Made by a program: the position numbers and the translations under genes
Shown here: positions 1-10,466 of the stretch, one piece after another
Position numbering within the stretch: position 1 is the stretch's first letter
How the letters are laid out: each line of letters starts with the position of its first letter
Origin: Rehmannia glutinosa
Taxonomy: Eukaryota; Streptophyta; Magnoliopsida; Lamiales; Orobanchaceae
Length of the DNA: 64,000 nt
Assembly: GCA_016081115.2 (NCBI GenBank)
Contig: JABTTQ020002540.1
Span: 310,001 to 374,000, forward strand
Direction: 5' to 3'
Notes under the pieces: model-generated
The model's input: the letters and a program-made list of their open reading frames with translations, nothing else
Told to the model about the DNA's origin: nothing
The model's database searches: none

Positions 1-1
1 G

Positions 2-1197
2 GTGTACAGAACTAATCTGGAGGAGACAAAAGAGTTGCAGCAGCAGGTTGATGAGTTACTAAGCAAGAAACTTATCCGGGAAAGCATGAGTCCTTGTGTG
101 ATTCCGGTGCTACTAGTTCCGAAGAAGGATGGGTCTTGGAGGATGTGTGTGGATTTTGGGCTATTAATAAGGACTTCACTATCAAGTACCAAAGCACCCC
201 ATACCTCGCTTGGATGATATGTTAGACGAACTCCATGGTTCTAGCATCTTCTCCAAGATAGATTTGAGGAGCGGGTACCACCGATTCGGATACGGGAAGG
301 GGATGAGTGGAAAGTGGCTTTTAAGACGAAGCATGATTTGTATGAGTGGTTAGTCATGCCATTTGGGCTAGCCAACGCGCCTAGCACGTTCATGAGACTT
401 ATGAACCATGTTTTGAGAGATTTCATTGGTAAGTTTGTCGTGGTTTACTTTGATGATATTCTCATTTATAGTAAATCATTGTACGAACACTTGGATCACT
501 TGAGGGCCGCCTTAGAGGTGTTGAGGAAGGAAAAGTGTATGCAAACATCAAGAAGTGCACCTTTTGATCGGAGCGGATTGATATTCTTGGGGTTTGTAGT
601 GAGCTCGAGGGGAATTAAGTGGATGAGGAGAAGATTAAAGCTATCCAGATCGCCTAAACCCACATCGGCGGTCAAGTGCGTAGCTTTCATGGCCTTGCGA
701 GCTTTTATCGAGGTTTGTGTGGGATTTCAGATTATCGCAGCACCATTGACGGAAACTATTAAAAATAGTGTTGTGTTTGAGTGGGGCGAGGCCCAAGGCA
801 AGGTACTTGAGTTGTTGAAGGAAAGGCTAACACATGCGCTTTTGCTAGCATTACCGGATTTTACCAAGGTCTTTGAGATCGAGTGTGATGCATCAGGGGT
901 TGGGATCGGTTCCGTGCTAATGCAAGAAAGGCAGCCGATTGCGTTCTTCTTCGAAAAATGGCGAGTGGGCGCCCTTGAACTACCCGACGCACGACAAGGA
1001 GTTGTATGCTTTGGTCCGGCCTTAAAAACGTGGCAACACTATTTTTGGCCAAAGGAGTTCATAATCCACATCGATCATGAGTCCTTAAAGTATCTCAAGC
1101 GGGCAGCAAAAGTTAAACAAGATACATGCACGGTGGCTTGAATTTATCGAGACATTTCCATACATCATCCGGTACAAGCAAGGTAAAACTAATATTG
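2..1197 (+). pseudogene. Ty3/Gypsy pol fragment: reverse transcriptase and RNase H
   Basis: Decayed pol of an LTR retrotransposon that begins outside the window. The first frame (2-217) reads the RT entry with VPKKDGSWRMCVDF. After a frameshift, 314-1141 carries the RT core MPFGLANAPSTF and the catalytic box VVYFDDILIYSK, then the RT/RNase H linker and an RNase H stretch with FEIECDASGVGIGSVLMQ. The order RT then RNase H, followed by integrase just downstream, is that of Ty3/Gypsy. Stops and frame changes near 217-314 and 1141-1200 make it non-functional. The family assignment is secure; the lineage is not, although the wording is chromovirus-like. Confidence 0.9.
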
Positions 1198-1198
1198 T

Positions 1199-2654
1199 AT
1201 GAGACGATTGTCTCGGAGGTACACTCTTCTCTCTACTTTAGATGCTAAAATCCTTGGGTTTGAACATATTAAAGAGTTGTACTTGCATGATCTTGATTTT
1301 TCTGAATCATTTGGTGCGTGCAAAAAGGGGCCGAGGGTAAGTTTTATAGGCATGATGGTTTTCTATTTCGGGAGGATAAATTGTGCATTCCTGAATGTTT
1401 TTTGAGAGACTTACTAGTGAGAGAATCGCATGGTGGGGGTCTTATGGGACATTTTGGGGTAGCCAAAACTTTAGTCGTCTTGCAAGAGCATTTTTATTGG
1501 CCACATATGAAGCGAGATGTTGAGCGCATTTGTAGTAGATGTGTTACTTGTAGGCAAGCTAAATCCCGGGTTCAAAACAGGGACTTTACACGCCCCTACC
1601 CATTCTGACGACACTGTGGGTTGATATTTCTATGGACTTTGTTTTAGGACTTCCAAGAACTAAACATGGGTCCGATTCTATATTTGTTGTCGTAGATCGT
1701 TTTTCAAAGATGGCACATTTCATTCCATGTCATAAAACTGATAATGCGTCTTTGGTTGCCGATTTATTCTTTAAAGAAGTTGTGAGGTTACATGGTATGC
1801 CTAGAACCATTGTGTCGGATAGAGACTCTAAGTTCTTAAGTTACTTTTGGAAGACCTTGTGGGGGAAGTTGGGAACTAAATTGTTATTTTCTACTACATG
1901 TCATCCCCAAACAGACGGTCAAACTGAAGTAGTGAATAGAACGTTGTCTATGTTGTTAAGGGCTATCATTAAAAAGAGTATTAAAACTTGGAAAGATTGT
2001 TTACCGCATGTTGAGTTTGCTTATAATCGTACTGTGCATTCTGCATCAAAGTTTTCACCATTTGAACTTGTTTATGGTTTTAATCCACTAACCCCATTGG
2101 ATTTATCACCTTTACCTGCTTTTCGAGCATGCCAACTTAGATGGGCGTAAGAAATCTAATTTTGTGAAACAGATTCACATGAGAAAGGAGACTCAACATC
2201 GAACGGTGAATGAGAGCAATACACGACACAAGCTAATAAACATCGCAAAGAAGATGGTGTTCGAACCGGGAGACTGGTTTGGGTACACATGCGGCCCGAA
2301 CGATTTCCGCAGTCGAAAGCCCAAGTTGCAGCCGCGGGAGATGGTCCGTTCTAAGTGCTCGGCGGATCAATGACAATGCTTATAAAATCGATTTCGAGCG
2401 ACTATGGGGTCGATGCTTCTTTCAATTTGCGAGATCTTAGTCCATTTGATGTCAATTCGGATTTGAGGACAAATCCTTCTCAAGAGGAGGGGAATGATGA
2501 GAATCCATGGACAAAAGACCCGAATGATACCAATTGGTCCTGGACGAGGGCGCGGGCAAGGAAGTTCAAGGATGCACTAAATGGGCTGATTCAAGTCATT
2601 CGTAACGAGGCCGAGAGTGCATTTCCGAAGGAGGAAGATGATTGGGTGGTCTAG
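1199..2654 (+). pseudogene. Ty3/Gypsy integrase fragment
   Basis: Continuation of the same pol. Residues read at 1318-1608 contain the HHCC zinc-binding domain (HFGVAKTL..., then CSRCVTCRQAKS). The catalytic core lies at 1632-2150, with MDFVLGLPRTKHGSDSIFVV, the second acidic motif IVSDRDSKF and the glutamate motif HPQTDGQTEVVNR. A C-terminal tail at 2355-2654 reads NLRDLSPFD, typical of plant Gypsy integrase ends; I see no chromodomain. At least three frameshifts break the reading frame. It is followed by noncoding LTR-like sequence. Confidence 0.88.
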
Positions 2655-3645
2655 TTGATTAGCGTCGTCAACGGCCCGAGTCCACCTCGTGATCGAGCAA
2701 CTAAAGGATTCCAAGAATACAAGCCACCTAGCTTCTTGAAGACCTCATAATCAAGTGCTCGATGGTGTTGTATTCATTTATCATAGTTAGTTGTAGTTTA
2801 GTTTTTATTTTGAGTCATGTTAGTGTTTTGGAGGCCAAATAAACCTTTAAGGCCGTATTTTGAGTTGTTATTTCAAGTTTAGGATGAGCAGGGGATAAAA
2901 TATCAAGGAGTCGGCGGGGCAAAAGTCGTGGAAAGCACGGCCTGGTCGTGCTTAAGTTACACGGCCATGTTCGACCTTCATCGCGAACACGGCCTGGCCG
3001 TGTTTCTCGGGGCGGCCGTGTGGGAAGAGGAGCTTGTGGGTTCGTGGAAAGCACGACCTGGCCATGCTTGAAAACACGACCGTGTTCGGAAATTCCTTCG
3101 CGAACACGGCCTGGCCGTGCTTCCTGGCACGACCGTGTGGGAGCTGGAATTCGGGCGACGTGCGAAACATGGCCTGGCCGTGTTTCTTTGGCACGAGCGT
3201 GCTTTTTTCTGGATTTTCGAAATTTTCATGTTTTTGTTTCCTTTTCAGTTTTAAAGTTATTTTCTTGGTAGGTTAGGATTTGGACCCTTTATAAGGGTGA
3301 ACACTTGTTATTTTTCATTCAGTTATCAATACAATTAATCTTTTACTCTCAAATTTGAGTGTTTCTCCAAGTGCTTCAAGATTTACGTTTCTTGTTGCAA
3401 TTATAGACTTATCAGGCAATAATCCATAATTGCTTGGCGCGTCTTCATATACCGGGTTCTTGCTTCGCTAAGCAACGGTCGAGGTTTTCCACCAAATTAA
3501 CCAAGCTAGTGAAGATACAACATATTGTTGTTGCGGTTCACATCATCAAATCGATTTCCCGGATAATCAAAAGCGAGAATCGACGGTTCAAAGCCACACC
3601 GTAATTCGAAGAAGTTGTCTATTATCAAGATCTGATCCAGGTATA
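2655..3645 (+). repeat. Probable 3' LTR of the Ty3/Gypsy element
   Basis: Noncoding sequence directly downstream of the integrase end. It contains an array of CACGGCCTGGCCGTG palindromes (2937-3203) and a TATA-like tttataaggg at about 3286, followed by an AT-rich leader. The 5' LTR is outside the window, so the borders cannot be fixed by comparison; both ends given are approximate. No coding potential is seen: open frames on both strands here are by-products of the palindromes. Confidence 0.5.
2937..3203. repeat. Array of CACGGCCTGGCCGTG-type palindromes
   Basis: About ten copies or half-copies of a GC-rich motif related to CACGGCCTGGCCGTG, spaced roughly 20-30 bp. Full or near-full copies are at about 2938, 2991, 3053, 3104 and 3164; shorter CACGACCGTG forms lie between. 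Each unit is self-complementary around its centre. Nothing comparable occurs elsewhere in the window. Confidence 0.8.
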
Positions 3646-3732
3646 TCAATTTAAAGATCTACCCTCGGATGAAAGCATCTACGAAGAAGAGATCTATTTC
3701 GACGATGGAAGTGAATCTAGTTCGTAATTAGA

Positions 3733-4383
3733 GTGAAGAAGAAATTCTTCAAAGACGGTCGGGGAGGATGTCGGGATTCCTCTCCCACACTACCGCTTTC
3801 TCATAAGACTCTTATGAGAATTATGAAGAAAGATCCAAAGCTTCAAATATACGATGGATTTACAATTGGAGCTATGGAAAAGGCTTTAGATATGATTGGA
3901 TTTCGAATGAAAGCACCAAATTATCCATAGAGTAACTCGGAGAATTTTCCATCCCAATGGAGTTCACGGTAACTGATTGAGATGCGATTGGTCCCTTACC
4001 GAGAAGTTCAGAGATCAAAAGCACAATCAAAAAAGAAAGTTGCAAATATACTCTCATGGATTCACATCGAGCCATAAGAGTTATTATTAAAGCAACATTC
4101 AAAGAAGGGATTGATTCGCCACTCAACTTAACCATCTTTGATAAGCGAATCTCAAATCTCAAGGATTCATGCCTTGGAGCGGTCATATGAAATTTGTATC
4201 TTTCGGAAGCGGCATTTAATGTCTATCATAGAATTGCATACAATTTGGGAGATCGAGACTTCAACAGAGCCTTAAACCTTCATCAAGATTTCAAAAGGAT
4301 AGCTTTGATGAAAGAAGGAAATAGGCCTTACTCGATCACATACAAGATTTCCTATGCTCTTTCGAATACACATCATTCATAAG
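3733..4383 (+). pseudogene. Caulimovirid movement-protein-like fragment
   Basis: Short frames at 3733-3930 and 4194-4382 plus interrupted sequence between them. The segment at about 4100-4380 reads a 30K-superfamily-like core with NLTIFDKRISNLKDSCLGAV followed by AYNLGDRDFNRALNLHQDFK and SITYKISYALSNTHHS, resembling caulimovirid cell-to-cell movement proteins. It is interrupted by stops near 3928, 3975 and 4190. Assignment rests on motif resemblance and on its position upstream of protease and RT. Confidence 0.6.
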
Positions 4384-4487
4384 TATTCTTAAGAAAGGAA
4401 ATTATTGAAGTTCCAAGAATATTTGAGGACTTTGCCAGGGTAGTTCTACCGGAACTTATTGAGTCTCCAACAATAAAGGAGATCGAC

Positions 4488-4935
4488 ATGCAAATTCAAG
4501 ATCAACCAGTCTTCAACAAAAGTCAAAGTCTCAGAGTTGAGCCAATGAGGATGTCTTTCCAACAAGACAGAATGATAAGCAGTAGCCGTTGGGAAGAAAA
4601 AAGACCGAGTACAGTTCAACGAATCCCAGATGTTTTCAAAACACAAGGAGAGCTGAAATGTCCAGAAGGATGGAGAGAAGTTGAAGTAATATTTGACATC
4701 ACTCAAAAGAATAATATTTTTCCTTGTGATGTTCTATATTATCTCCAACAACCTATAGTTGGAAGGTATCAAGGAAGCCTAAAGATGGGTGAAATTGAGC
4801 TGACTATCACAGAATAGCAGGGAAAATCCCATAGCAATTGATATTGGGTTTTGAATTTCTTGAGGTTCACAAACCTTGGGAAAGATTACAAGATGGAATG
4901 GAGTTCACAGTGGCTGATAAAATATACATAATCAG
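4488..4935 (+). pseudogene. Pararetrovirus ORF1 segment between movement protein and protease
   Basis: A frame of 109 residues (4488-4817) ending at a stop, continuing after a frame change to about 4935. It lies where the polyprotein should run from movement protein to capsid. No CCHC zinc finger, the usual capsid hallmark, is visible. The end of the segment reads KPWERLQDGMEFTVADKIYI, which looks like movement-protein N-terminal sequence, and the phrase MEFTV also occurs near 3957. A rearrangement or internal deletion that removed the capsid is likely. I do not assign a definite function. Confidence 0.4.
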
Positions 4936-5220
4936 ATGACCATTAGCCCATTCTCCATATACATTTCTATTGGAATGTTATATGCCGAATACAAAGCCGA
5001 GTATTTCGCCGCCTTTATTGACTCAGGTGCCAGAATATGTACTGCAAAGCCGGATGTTTTTCCTAAAGAGACTGGAGAAGATTTACCAGCTATTGCAGGA
5101 AGAGATTTCTCTAAAAGGATTCTTATCCTTAACAGAGGAGTTAAACAAGCAGAAATTATGATCGGAGGTGCAGGCGGTACCCCATGGTACAAAGTGAAGA
5201 CACCACCGATACATGAGTAG
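4936..5220 (+). pseudogene. Pararetroviral aspartic protease domain
   Basis: Open stretch of 94 residues with the active-site box FIDSGARICTA, i.e. the D-S/T-G-A signature of retropepsins, followed by a hydrophobic and glycine-rich flap-like region and a second ILNRGVKQAEIMIGG stretch. It lies directly upstream of the reverse transcriptase frames, as in caulimovirid polyproteins, where it would cleave the precursor. It ends in a stop and is cut off from the RT by frameshifts. Confidence 0.65.
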
Positions 5221-5479
5221 ATGTTCTATCAAGCGATTTACACAGGAAAATGAGACAAGAAGACTTATTTTCATAACCTTATGTGATCATAAGATTATTG
5301 TCCAAAGACTGCGAGAAGCATGCTTCAGGAAAATGCCTATTAATTTTCTCAAAGAAGCGTGGTGATGAAGCCAAACTTCAAATCCAAAAATGGCGGATAG
5401 AATAAGATTTGGTGATGCATTATTATCCTTTCCGCAATATGGTTCAAAGTAGAAAGATACAAAGAAATGGGATAATAAT

Positions 5480-6993
5480 TTGTATTCATTCAGGAAAGGA
5501 GAAGAACGAGTACCTCCAGAGACTATCGCAAAACTATTGAAGAGCATAATAGAAAAAACACATAGTGATGTAACCATAGAGGAACAAATATCACTCGAGG
5601 ATGTCAAGAAGAAGATCCAAAGGAATTACAATGAAAATCCTTTGGCATGGTGGGAACAGAATGAGCTCAAAGCTTCCTTAAAGGTGAAACCATGAAAGGA
5701 ATACAAGTTCGTGAGATTCAAAACAATCCTTATGAATCAGGAGGATCGTGAGGATATGCAGAAAATACTTAAGGAACATCTTGACCTTAAGTTGATTTCA
5801 CCAGGAGTTTCTCCATACAGCAATCCAGGATTCTTAGTCAAAAATCATGAAGAAATTAAAAGAGGAAAGCCAGGACTTGTTATTAATTACAAGGGGATTA
5901 ATAACATTTTGGAATTCAACGGATACTATATCCCAAGCAAAGAATATTTGGTTAACTATATCAAAGGTGCCTAAAATATTCTCAAAATTCGATTGCAAAT
6001 ATGGATTTTACCAAATTAAGATGGAGGTAGAAAGTAAGAAGTTCACAACTTTCTCCACACCACAAGGACATTATATTTGAAACGTGATGCCTATGGGATT
6101 GGCTAATGCGCCCCAGATATATCAAAGGAAGATGGATAATCTCTTCAAGGATTATTTCAGCTTCATGTTCGTATATATCGATGATATTCTTATCGCATCA
6201 AAGAACATGAAGGAGCATCTCAAACACTTGGAAATATTTTCTGATGTTTGTCAAAATGAAGGATTAGTGCTTTTAGAGAAGAAGACAGTAATTGCTACGA
6301 GACAGATTGAATTCCTTGGAATTGAAATCGACGAATCTGGTATAATCCTACAAAGCCATATTGTGGAAAAGATACAAGGATTTCCAGATATTCTTAAAGA
6401 TAAGAAACAACTTCAAAGTTTTCTTGGAGTCGTCAATTTTGCTGGAATGTTCATAAACAATCTAGCACATTACAGGAAGGTGTTTAGCCTATTACTCCAG
6501 AAAGATGATGTATTCAAATGGGAAGATGAACATCAAGAAGGGATAAATCAGCTTAAGGAAGTTTGCAAAAAGCTTCCAAAACTTGCGATTCCACAAGATG
6601 AAGATGAACTGGTTCTTTATACAGATGCCAGTGATTATTGGTAGGCAGTAGTTCTTACAAAAGCCACACCATATGACGAAGTGCCATGCAAATATTGTAG
6701 CGGTCTTTTTTAGACATTGAAGCAAATTGATGGCATATACACGAGAAAGAATTATTTGCATCGTAAAGGCTTTCAAAAAATGGCCTTCATTTTTACTGGC
6801 TAAAAAGTTTACTTTAAAAATTGATAATTCAAGTATCAAGGCTTTTCTGAAAAATAAGATTGAATCAAAACCAGAAAAGGCCAGACTACTTAGATGGCAA
6901 GCTGAATGTCAATATTATGATTATGATATTGTCATTACAAAATCTCATGAAAATTTTCTTGCAGATTTTCTAACAAGAGATGGAGGGAATTGA
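5480..6993 (+). pseudogene. Pararetroviral reverse transcriptase and RNase H
   Basis: Adjacent frames reading in order: connecting region (5480-5695); RT fingers with VSPYSNPGFLVKN (5711-5974); KFDCKYGFYQIKM and FSTPQGHYI (about 5985-6080); the palm with MPMGLANAPQIYQ and the catalytic box FVYIDDILIAS (6084-6644); then RNase H starting at ELVLYTDASDYW and ending in HENFLADFLTRDG. The sequence is closer to Caulimoviridae than to the Gypsy RT at 314. Stops near 5971, 6078, 6642 and 6713 inactivate it. It would have copied viral pregenomic RNA into DNA. Confidence 0.82.
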
Positions 6994-7041
6994 AGCTGAT
7001 TCCATCCTATAGCACCAAGACACCTCGACGATCATCTTGAG

Positions 7042-8260
7042 ATGCTTCTCCGAGAATTTGACACTCTGGCAATCAATGTTGATTTGGCCGGAAGGTTACA
7101 AAAGTATGATTGGGACAAAGTAACCGATCACATACGAGCTTGTGTTCGATCTCATTCTCATATGAGATTGGTATTTAAAGGGCCACTCCTTCGGGCCGCT
7201 AATAAGCAAAAGGAGCGTTTAGAGCGCGGGGCTCCCCAACCCATAGCAGAGGATTCAAGTACCTCTAGCACATGTCCTAAGCTGGCAGAAATGTTGGCCC
7301 AAGGAAAAGATGATTTGCCGGAGTCAAATCCCGAGTCATCATGTCAACCCAGCATGTCCGGGGTAAAGGACAAAGAGATCAATCTTAGGTCTATGATGGG
7401 CAATTCTAAGTTTGATACTAACGAGATTAAATTTTCTTCTTCTTGGTAGGAATATCAAACAAATTGGGAGAAACTTATTTCAAGACAAGGGATATATCCA
7501 GAAAGACCAAAGATCGACATTTCTGGAAAATATCCAAAGGTGGATGTTACCAAATTCCAATCCACACGAGATCAAGTGGTTGTATGAATTTGGAGCCCTG
7601 GCTTCAATATATACTACATCTCCTCGCTTTCCTTAAATAAAACTATTACCCAAATGGATCCAGGAAGTAGTATACGAGTGCTAGTCCAACAATGAGAGCC
7701 TAAAATGCGATGATACCTTGGAATTGTATTTCATTAGTACAGCCCCAGAACCCATAGGAAAAGGAAATCATGAAGCCTTTCATTACATTCGGCTTCGAAG
7801 GCCAGACGAACGTGCTTTCAAAATAATCAAGGAAGCAAGTTCAGAAGAAGTTACCTTGCTTACATCTTTTTTCAAGATCAAATTTCAAAGACGAGCTTGG
7901 GTTTATGGGTCTGTCTTATAGAGATGCACAAAGTCAAGTTTCCATTCAAGTTCTATCAGAATTCGGTGAATTGATCATATTCCTATTAAACACCATGACA
8001 GGAAAAGCAACAAGATTTGCCGAAGACCTATTTGAGAAATAGAGGAGTCTTCTTTGGGAAAACAAGCTGCCGGGGAGTAAAGAAAATCGCCGGAAATACT
8101 GTAACATGGCTCATATTGGCCACTGGGAAAATTATATTTTCCCAGAATGTCCGAATCAAAAAGAGCCAGAATTTGGTAAAGGATTTCAGCCAAAGATTGA
8201 CCGGAGACATCCTAGAGATGGAGAAGAAAAATCACAGAAGCTGCCGAAGTATCCAATAAT
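7042..8260 (+). pseudogene. Pararetrovirus second ORF, function unknown
   Basis: Begins 48 bases after the RNase H stop with a frame of 135 residues (7042-7449, N-terminal LLREFDTLAINVDLAGRLQKY), then continues in other frames at 7412-7636, 7718-7921 and 8017-8259. Late residues include FHYIRLRRPDERAFKII and a region rich in K, R and P. Position after RNase H and independence from ORF1 match the extra ORF of florendoviruses, which has no settled function. I see no recognisable domain. Several frameshifts and stops break it. Confidence 0.5.
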
Positions 8261-8394
8261 TCGGGGACCACCAAAAACGTAGATTCCCTAGAGTTGGTGG
8301 TAACATGTGATACACACTTACCCAAAAGACAAAAGGTGGGTCATAACAAAATGAGATTGACATCCAGCTGGTAGATGCCAATAATTCAAGCAAA

Positions 8395-8414
8395 TGACAT
8401 AAGCGATGACATCA
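8395..8414 (+). promoter_or_regulatory. as-1-like element (paired TGAC motifs)
   Basis: The sequence TGACATAAGCGATGACATCA has two TGAC cores in direct orientation with the same spacing and a similar spacer as the as-1 element of caulimovirus promoters, which binds TGA-class bZIP factors. It lies about 180 bp upstream of a TATA box in the noncoding region after the last viral ORF, where a pregenomic promoter is expected. Confidence 0.6.
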
Positions 8415-8592
8415 TAATATTCCTTCCATTAACTAAAGGACGGGAAAAAGAAAGTCCTCAGATAATGGAGCCTTATCAACAAACTTTGGATACCAGACAA
8501 AGGAGGGCCCAAACCATATGATGCTGAGGAGGCTTCCACTTATTTCAGCAAGTGGGTGCAATAATAGAGGAAGATAGAGGCATCCTTACCTC

Positions 8593-8600
8593 TATATAAA
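8593..8600 (+). promoter_or_regulatory. TATA box of the pararetrovirus promoter
   Basis: CTCTATATAAACAAGAG gives a TATATAAA core in the same context as caulimovirus pregenomic promoters. It is followed by purine-rich leader sequence and AATAAA-type signals near 8653 and 8793, consistent with a terminally redundant transcript. Confidence 0.6.
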
Positions 8601-9099
8601 CAAGAGCTTGGGAAGGCTAAAGGCATCGATCAACATCCCTTAGTCTTTTAAAAATAAAATTTCCTTTGTAAAAATAGTTGAGTATTTAAATCTTCAGAGT
8701 GTATAAGTTTTCCGTTTTATGTGTAAGAGAGTTGAAACCTCATATATGAGAGACTAAAAAAGTATTCTCATTCCAAAAGGAGATTACTGATGTAATAAAT
8801 ATTTCTTAGAAGTTATTAATAAAAAGAGGTTATTTGCTTCAACATGGGTTCAAATGTTCCATTAATTTATCCCTTTTGGGAATTATACTATACGCTGGGA
8901 GTAGGAAACAAACCAATGTTGTGTTGAGCAGTTGCTGAAGGAGTCGGACAACTTGTAGATCAGCTTCCCTGTTGGTAGAAGTTGAACAGTGCGAACTGTT
9001 TGTCAAACGGTCTAGGGGCAGTAATCTTTCGATCTGGTAGTGTTGCGAACCATCTCACCCGGTGTTGTGTCGGTCGAAGAAAGGTATAAATTTTAAGGG

Positions 9100-10225
9100 A
9101 TATTTTAATTTTACGGAAGAATGTTGGGCCTGATATGGTCGTAATGGACTATATCCAATTTTAAATAAAAAAACCCAGTTTGATTCTAATGACCTGATAA
9201 ATTCAGGAACAAGCTGTTTTGGAGTTAAATTAATATTTAATAAAATATGTGATAATTTTATAAATTTTAGGGGTTAAATGCAACAACTTGGAGCTTAAAT
9301 GGGTATCTAAAACTATTAAAATGAATTGATAAAACTATAGGGGAAAAAATGTCCATATATGGTAAAGTGTAAAATTCGCATAATACAGAGGGCAAAGTGT
9401 AACGAAAAATAGTTTGGTAGGCAAAGTGTAAAATTGGCCAAAGTTCGACGGGTTAAATGTTTTTATCCCAAAACCTTATTCATAGGTTTAGATTATCCCT
9501 AAATGGTGAAATTACACAGTAGGATTTAATTCAGTGACCTATTTGTTTTTTTAAACTAAAGAGGGCCAACTCCTCAAAATTGTAGGCAAGTTTGCATATA
9601 AGCTTTACACTTGAAATCCTTGAAAATATTTGAAATCACATTTTTCCTTTTCCTTCCGCCTATCTCGATTTCATCAAATGTTGATTTATATTGCATTTTC
9701 AATTATCTATATAGATCTTTTCAAGAGGTGCCATATGCATATTATACTTTCGGGCATCAAGTGGCTATAAGATCTATGTGCATGAAGTCCTATACTTTCT
9801 TATGGGTTCTTTGAGGGAATGTCGGGAGCAAAGATGGTTTTAAAGTTTATTTTCTCGCTTTCTTTAGTGTGTAAAGTGTGTGTAGTTCAACTTGTTTATC
9901 AATGGCAATTTTTAGCTACTATAAGTGATAGAACACTTGCGGCTGTGAATTCTTTCCATTTAATTGATTTCAAGATAAATAATTATATATAGATTGATAT
10001 AACATTTTTTAAATTCGACTAATTCCACAAACATTTTGGTTTGATTTTTCTATCCTAAATATGTAACAGGTCATTAATAATTTTTTCCTTTAGTGTGTGT
10101 CTCTTTATGTTGTTTATACATGTAAAAACACATCTCTTTATGTTCGTGTTGCTTATGTGTTTCACCAATTTTGGTTTTTGATTATTAACCCTCGCCATTG
10201 ATGTTATAATTTTCTATATGTGAAG
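9100..10225. other. Gene-poor interval with a decayed repeat
   Basis: AT-rich sequence with no convincing gene. From about 9267 to 9473 there are several copies of phrases such as GGCAAAGTGTAAAATT and GGGTTAAATG, and the stretch ends in tttttatccc, a pattern common in degenerate non-autonomous plant transposons; its other border is unclear. The remainder may hold introns of the shugoshin-like gene that follows, but I could not define exons. Confidence 0.4.
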
Positions 10226-10450
10226 TTGATCAAGTCTCTCGAAGGAGGAGAGTCCTCAAAAGAAGATATAGTTGATGAAAAACTTCAAGAGACTAAAAGG
10301 AGTTCACAATCAAACAAAGTGAGTAATTATTATTGAATAAGTCTTTAGATTTAAGAAGGATCTTTCTTGAAGTGTGATTTTCCTTGGATCATGCATAACT
10401 TTGGATTCTTCTAAACAAGTTCAATCTAAGGAGAAGACTAAAAATAAAAG
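10226..10450 (+). CDS. Shugoshin-like protein, internal exons (partial gene)
   Basis: Two exon-like stretches. The first, 10226-10318, is 31 codons after an AG and before aaa|gtgagt, reading KSLEGGESSKEDIVDEKLQE. The second ends at 10450 (aaaag|gttttt) and reads TLDSSKQVQSKEKTKNK, leaving two bases (AG) that are completed by the G at the start of the exon at 17846 to give arginine. Together with the downstream RRQSARFK box this resembles the C-terminal third of plant shugoshins, protectors of centromeric cohesin. The acceptor of the second exon is unresolved (a phase-0 option is tctaag|gagaag at about 10430). I found no upstream exons; the gene may be truncated by the viral and Gypsy insertions. 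Confidence 0.5.
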
Positions 10451-10466
10451 GTTTTTTTCTGCTTGC

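Larger units (their letters stand above)
3660..9100 (+). mobile_element. Endogenous pararetrovirus (Caulimoviridae), decayed, florendovirus-like
   Basis: A block with the gene order of a plant pararetrovirus: movement-protein-like region, aspartic protease, reverse transcriptase, RNase H, then a separate downstream ORF, then a noncoding region with a plant-virus-type promoter. No integrase is present and no LTR pair is visible, which separates it from the Gypsy elements around it. Two coding units, with the second after RNase H, fit the florendovirus layout. Many stops and frameshifts show it is an old genomic copy. The borders are approximate; the 5' side abuts the Gypsy LTR. Confidence 0.75.

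Noticed and set aside
2815..3276. Overlapping open frames of 80-107 codons on both strands
   Set aside because: They follow the CACGGCCTGGCCGTG palindromes, which stay open on either strand; no family resemblance.
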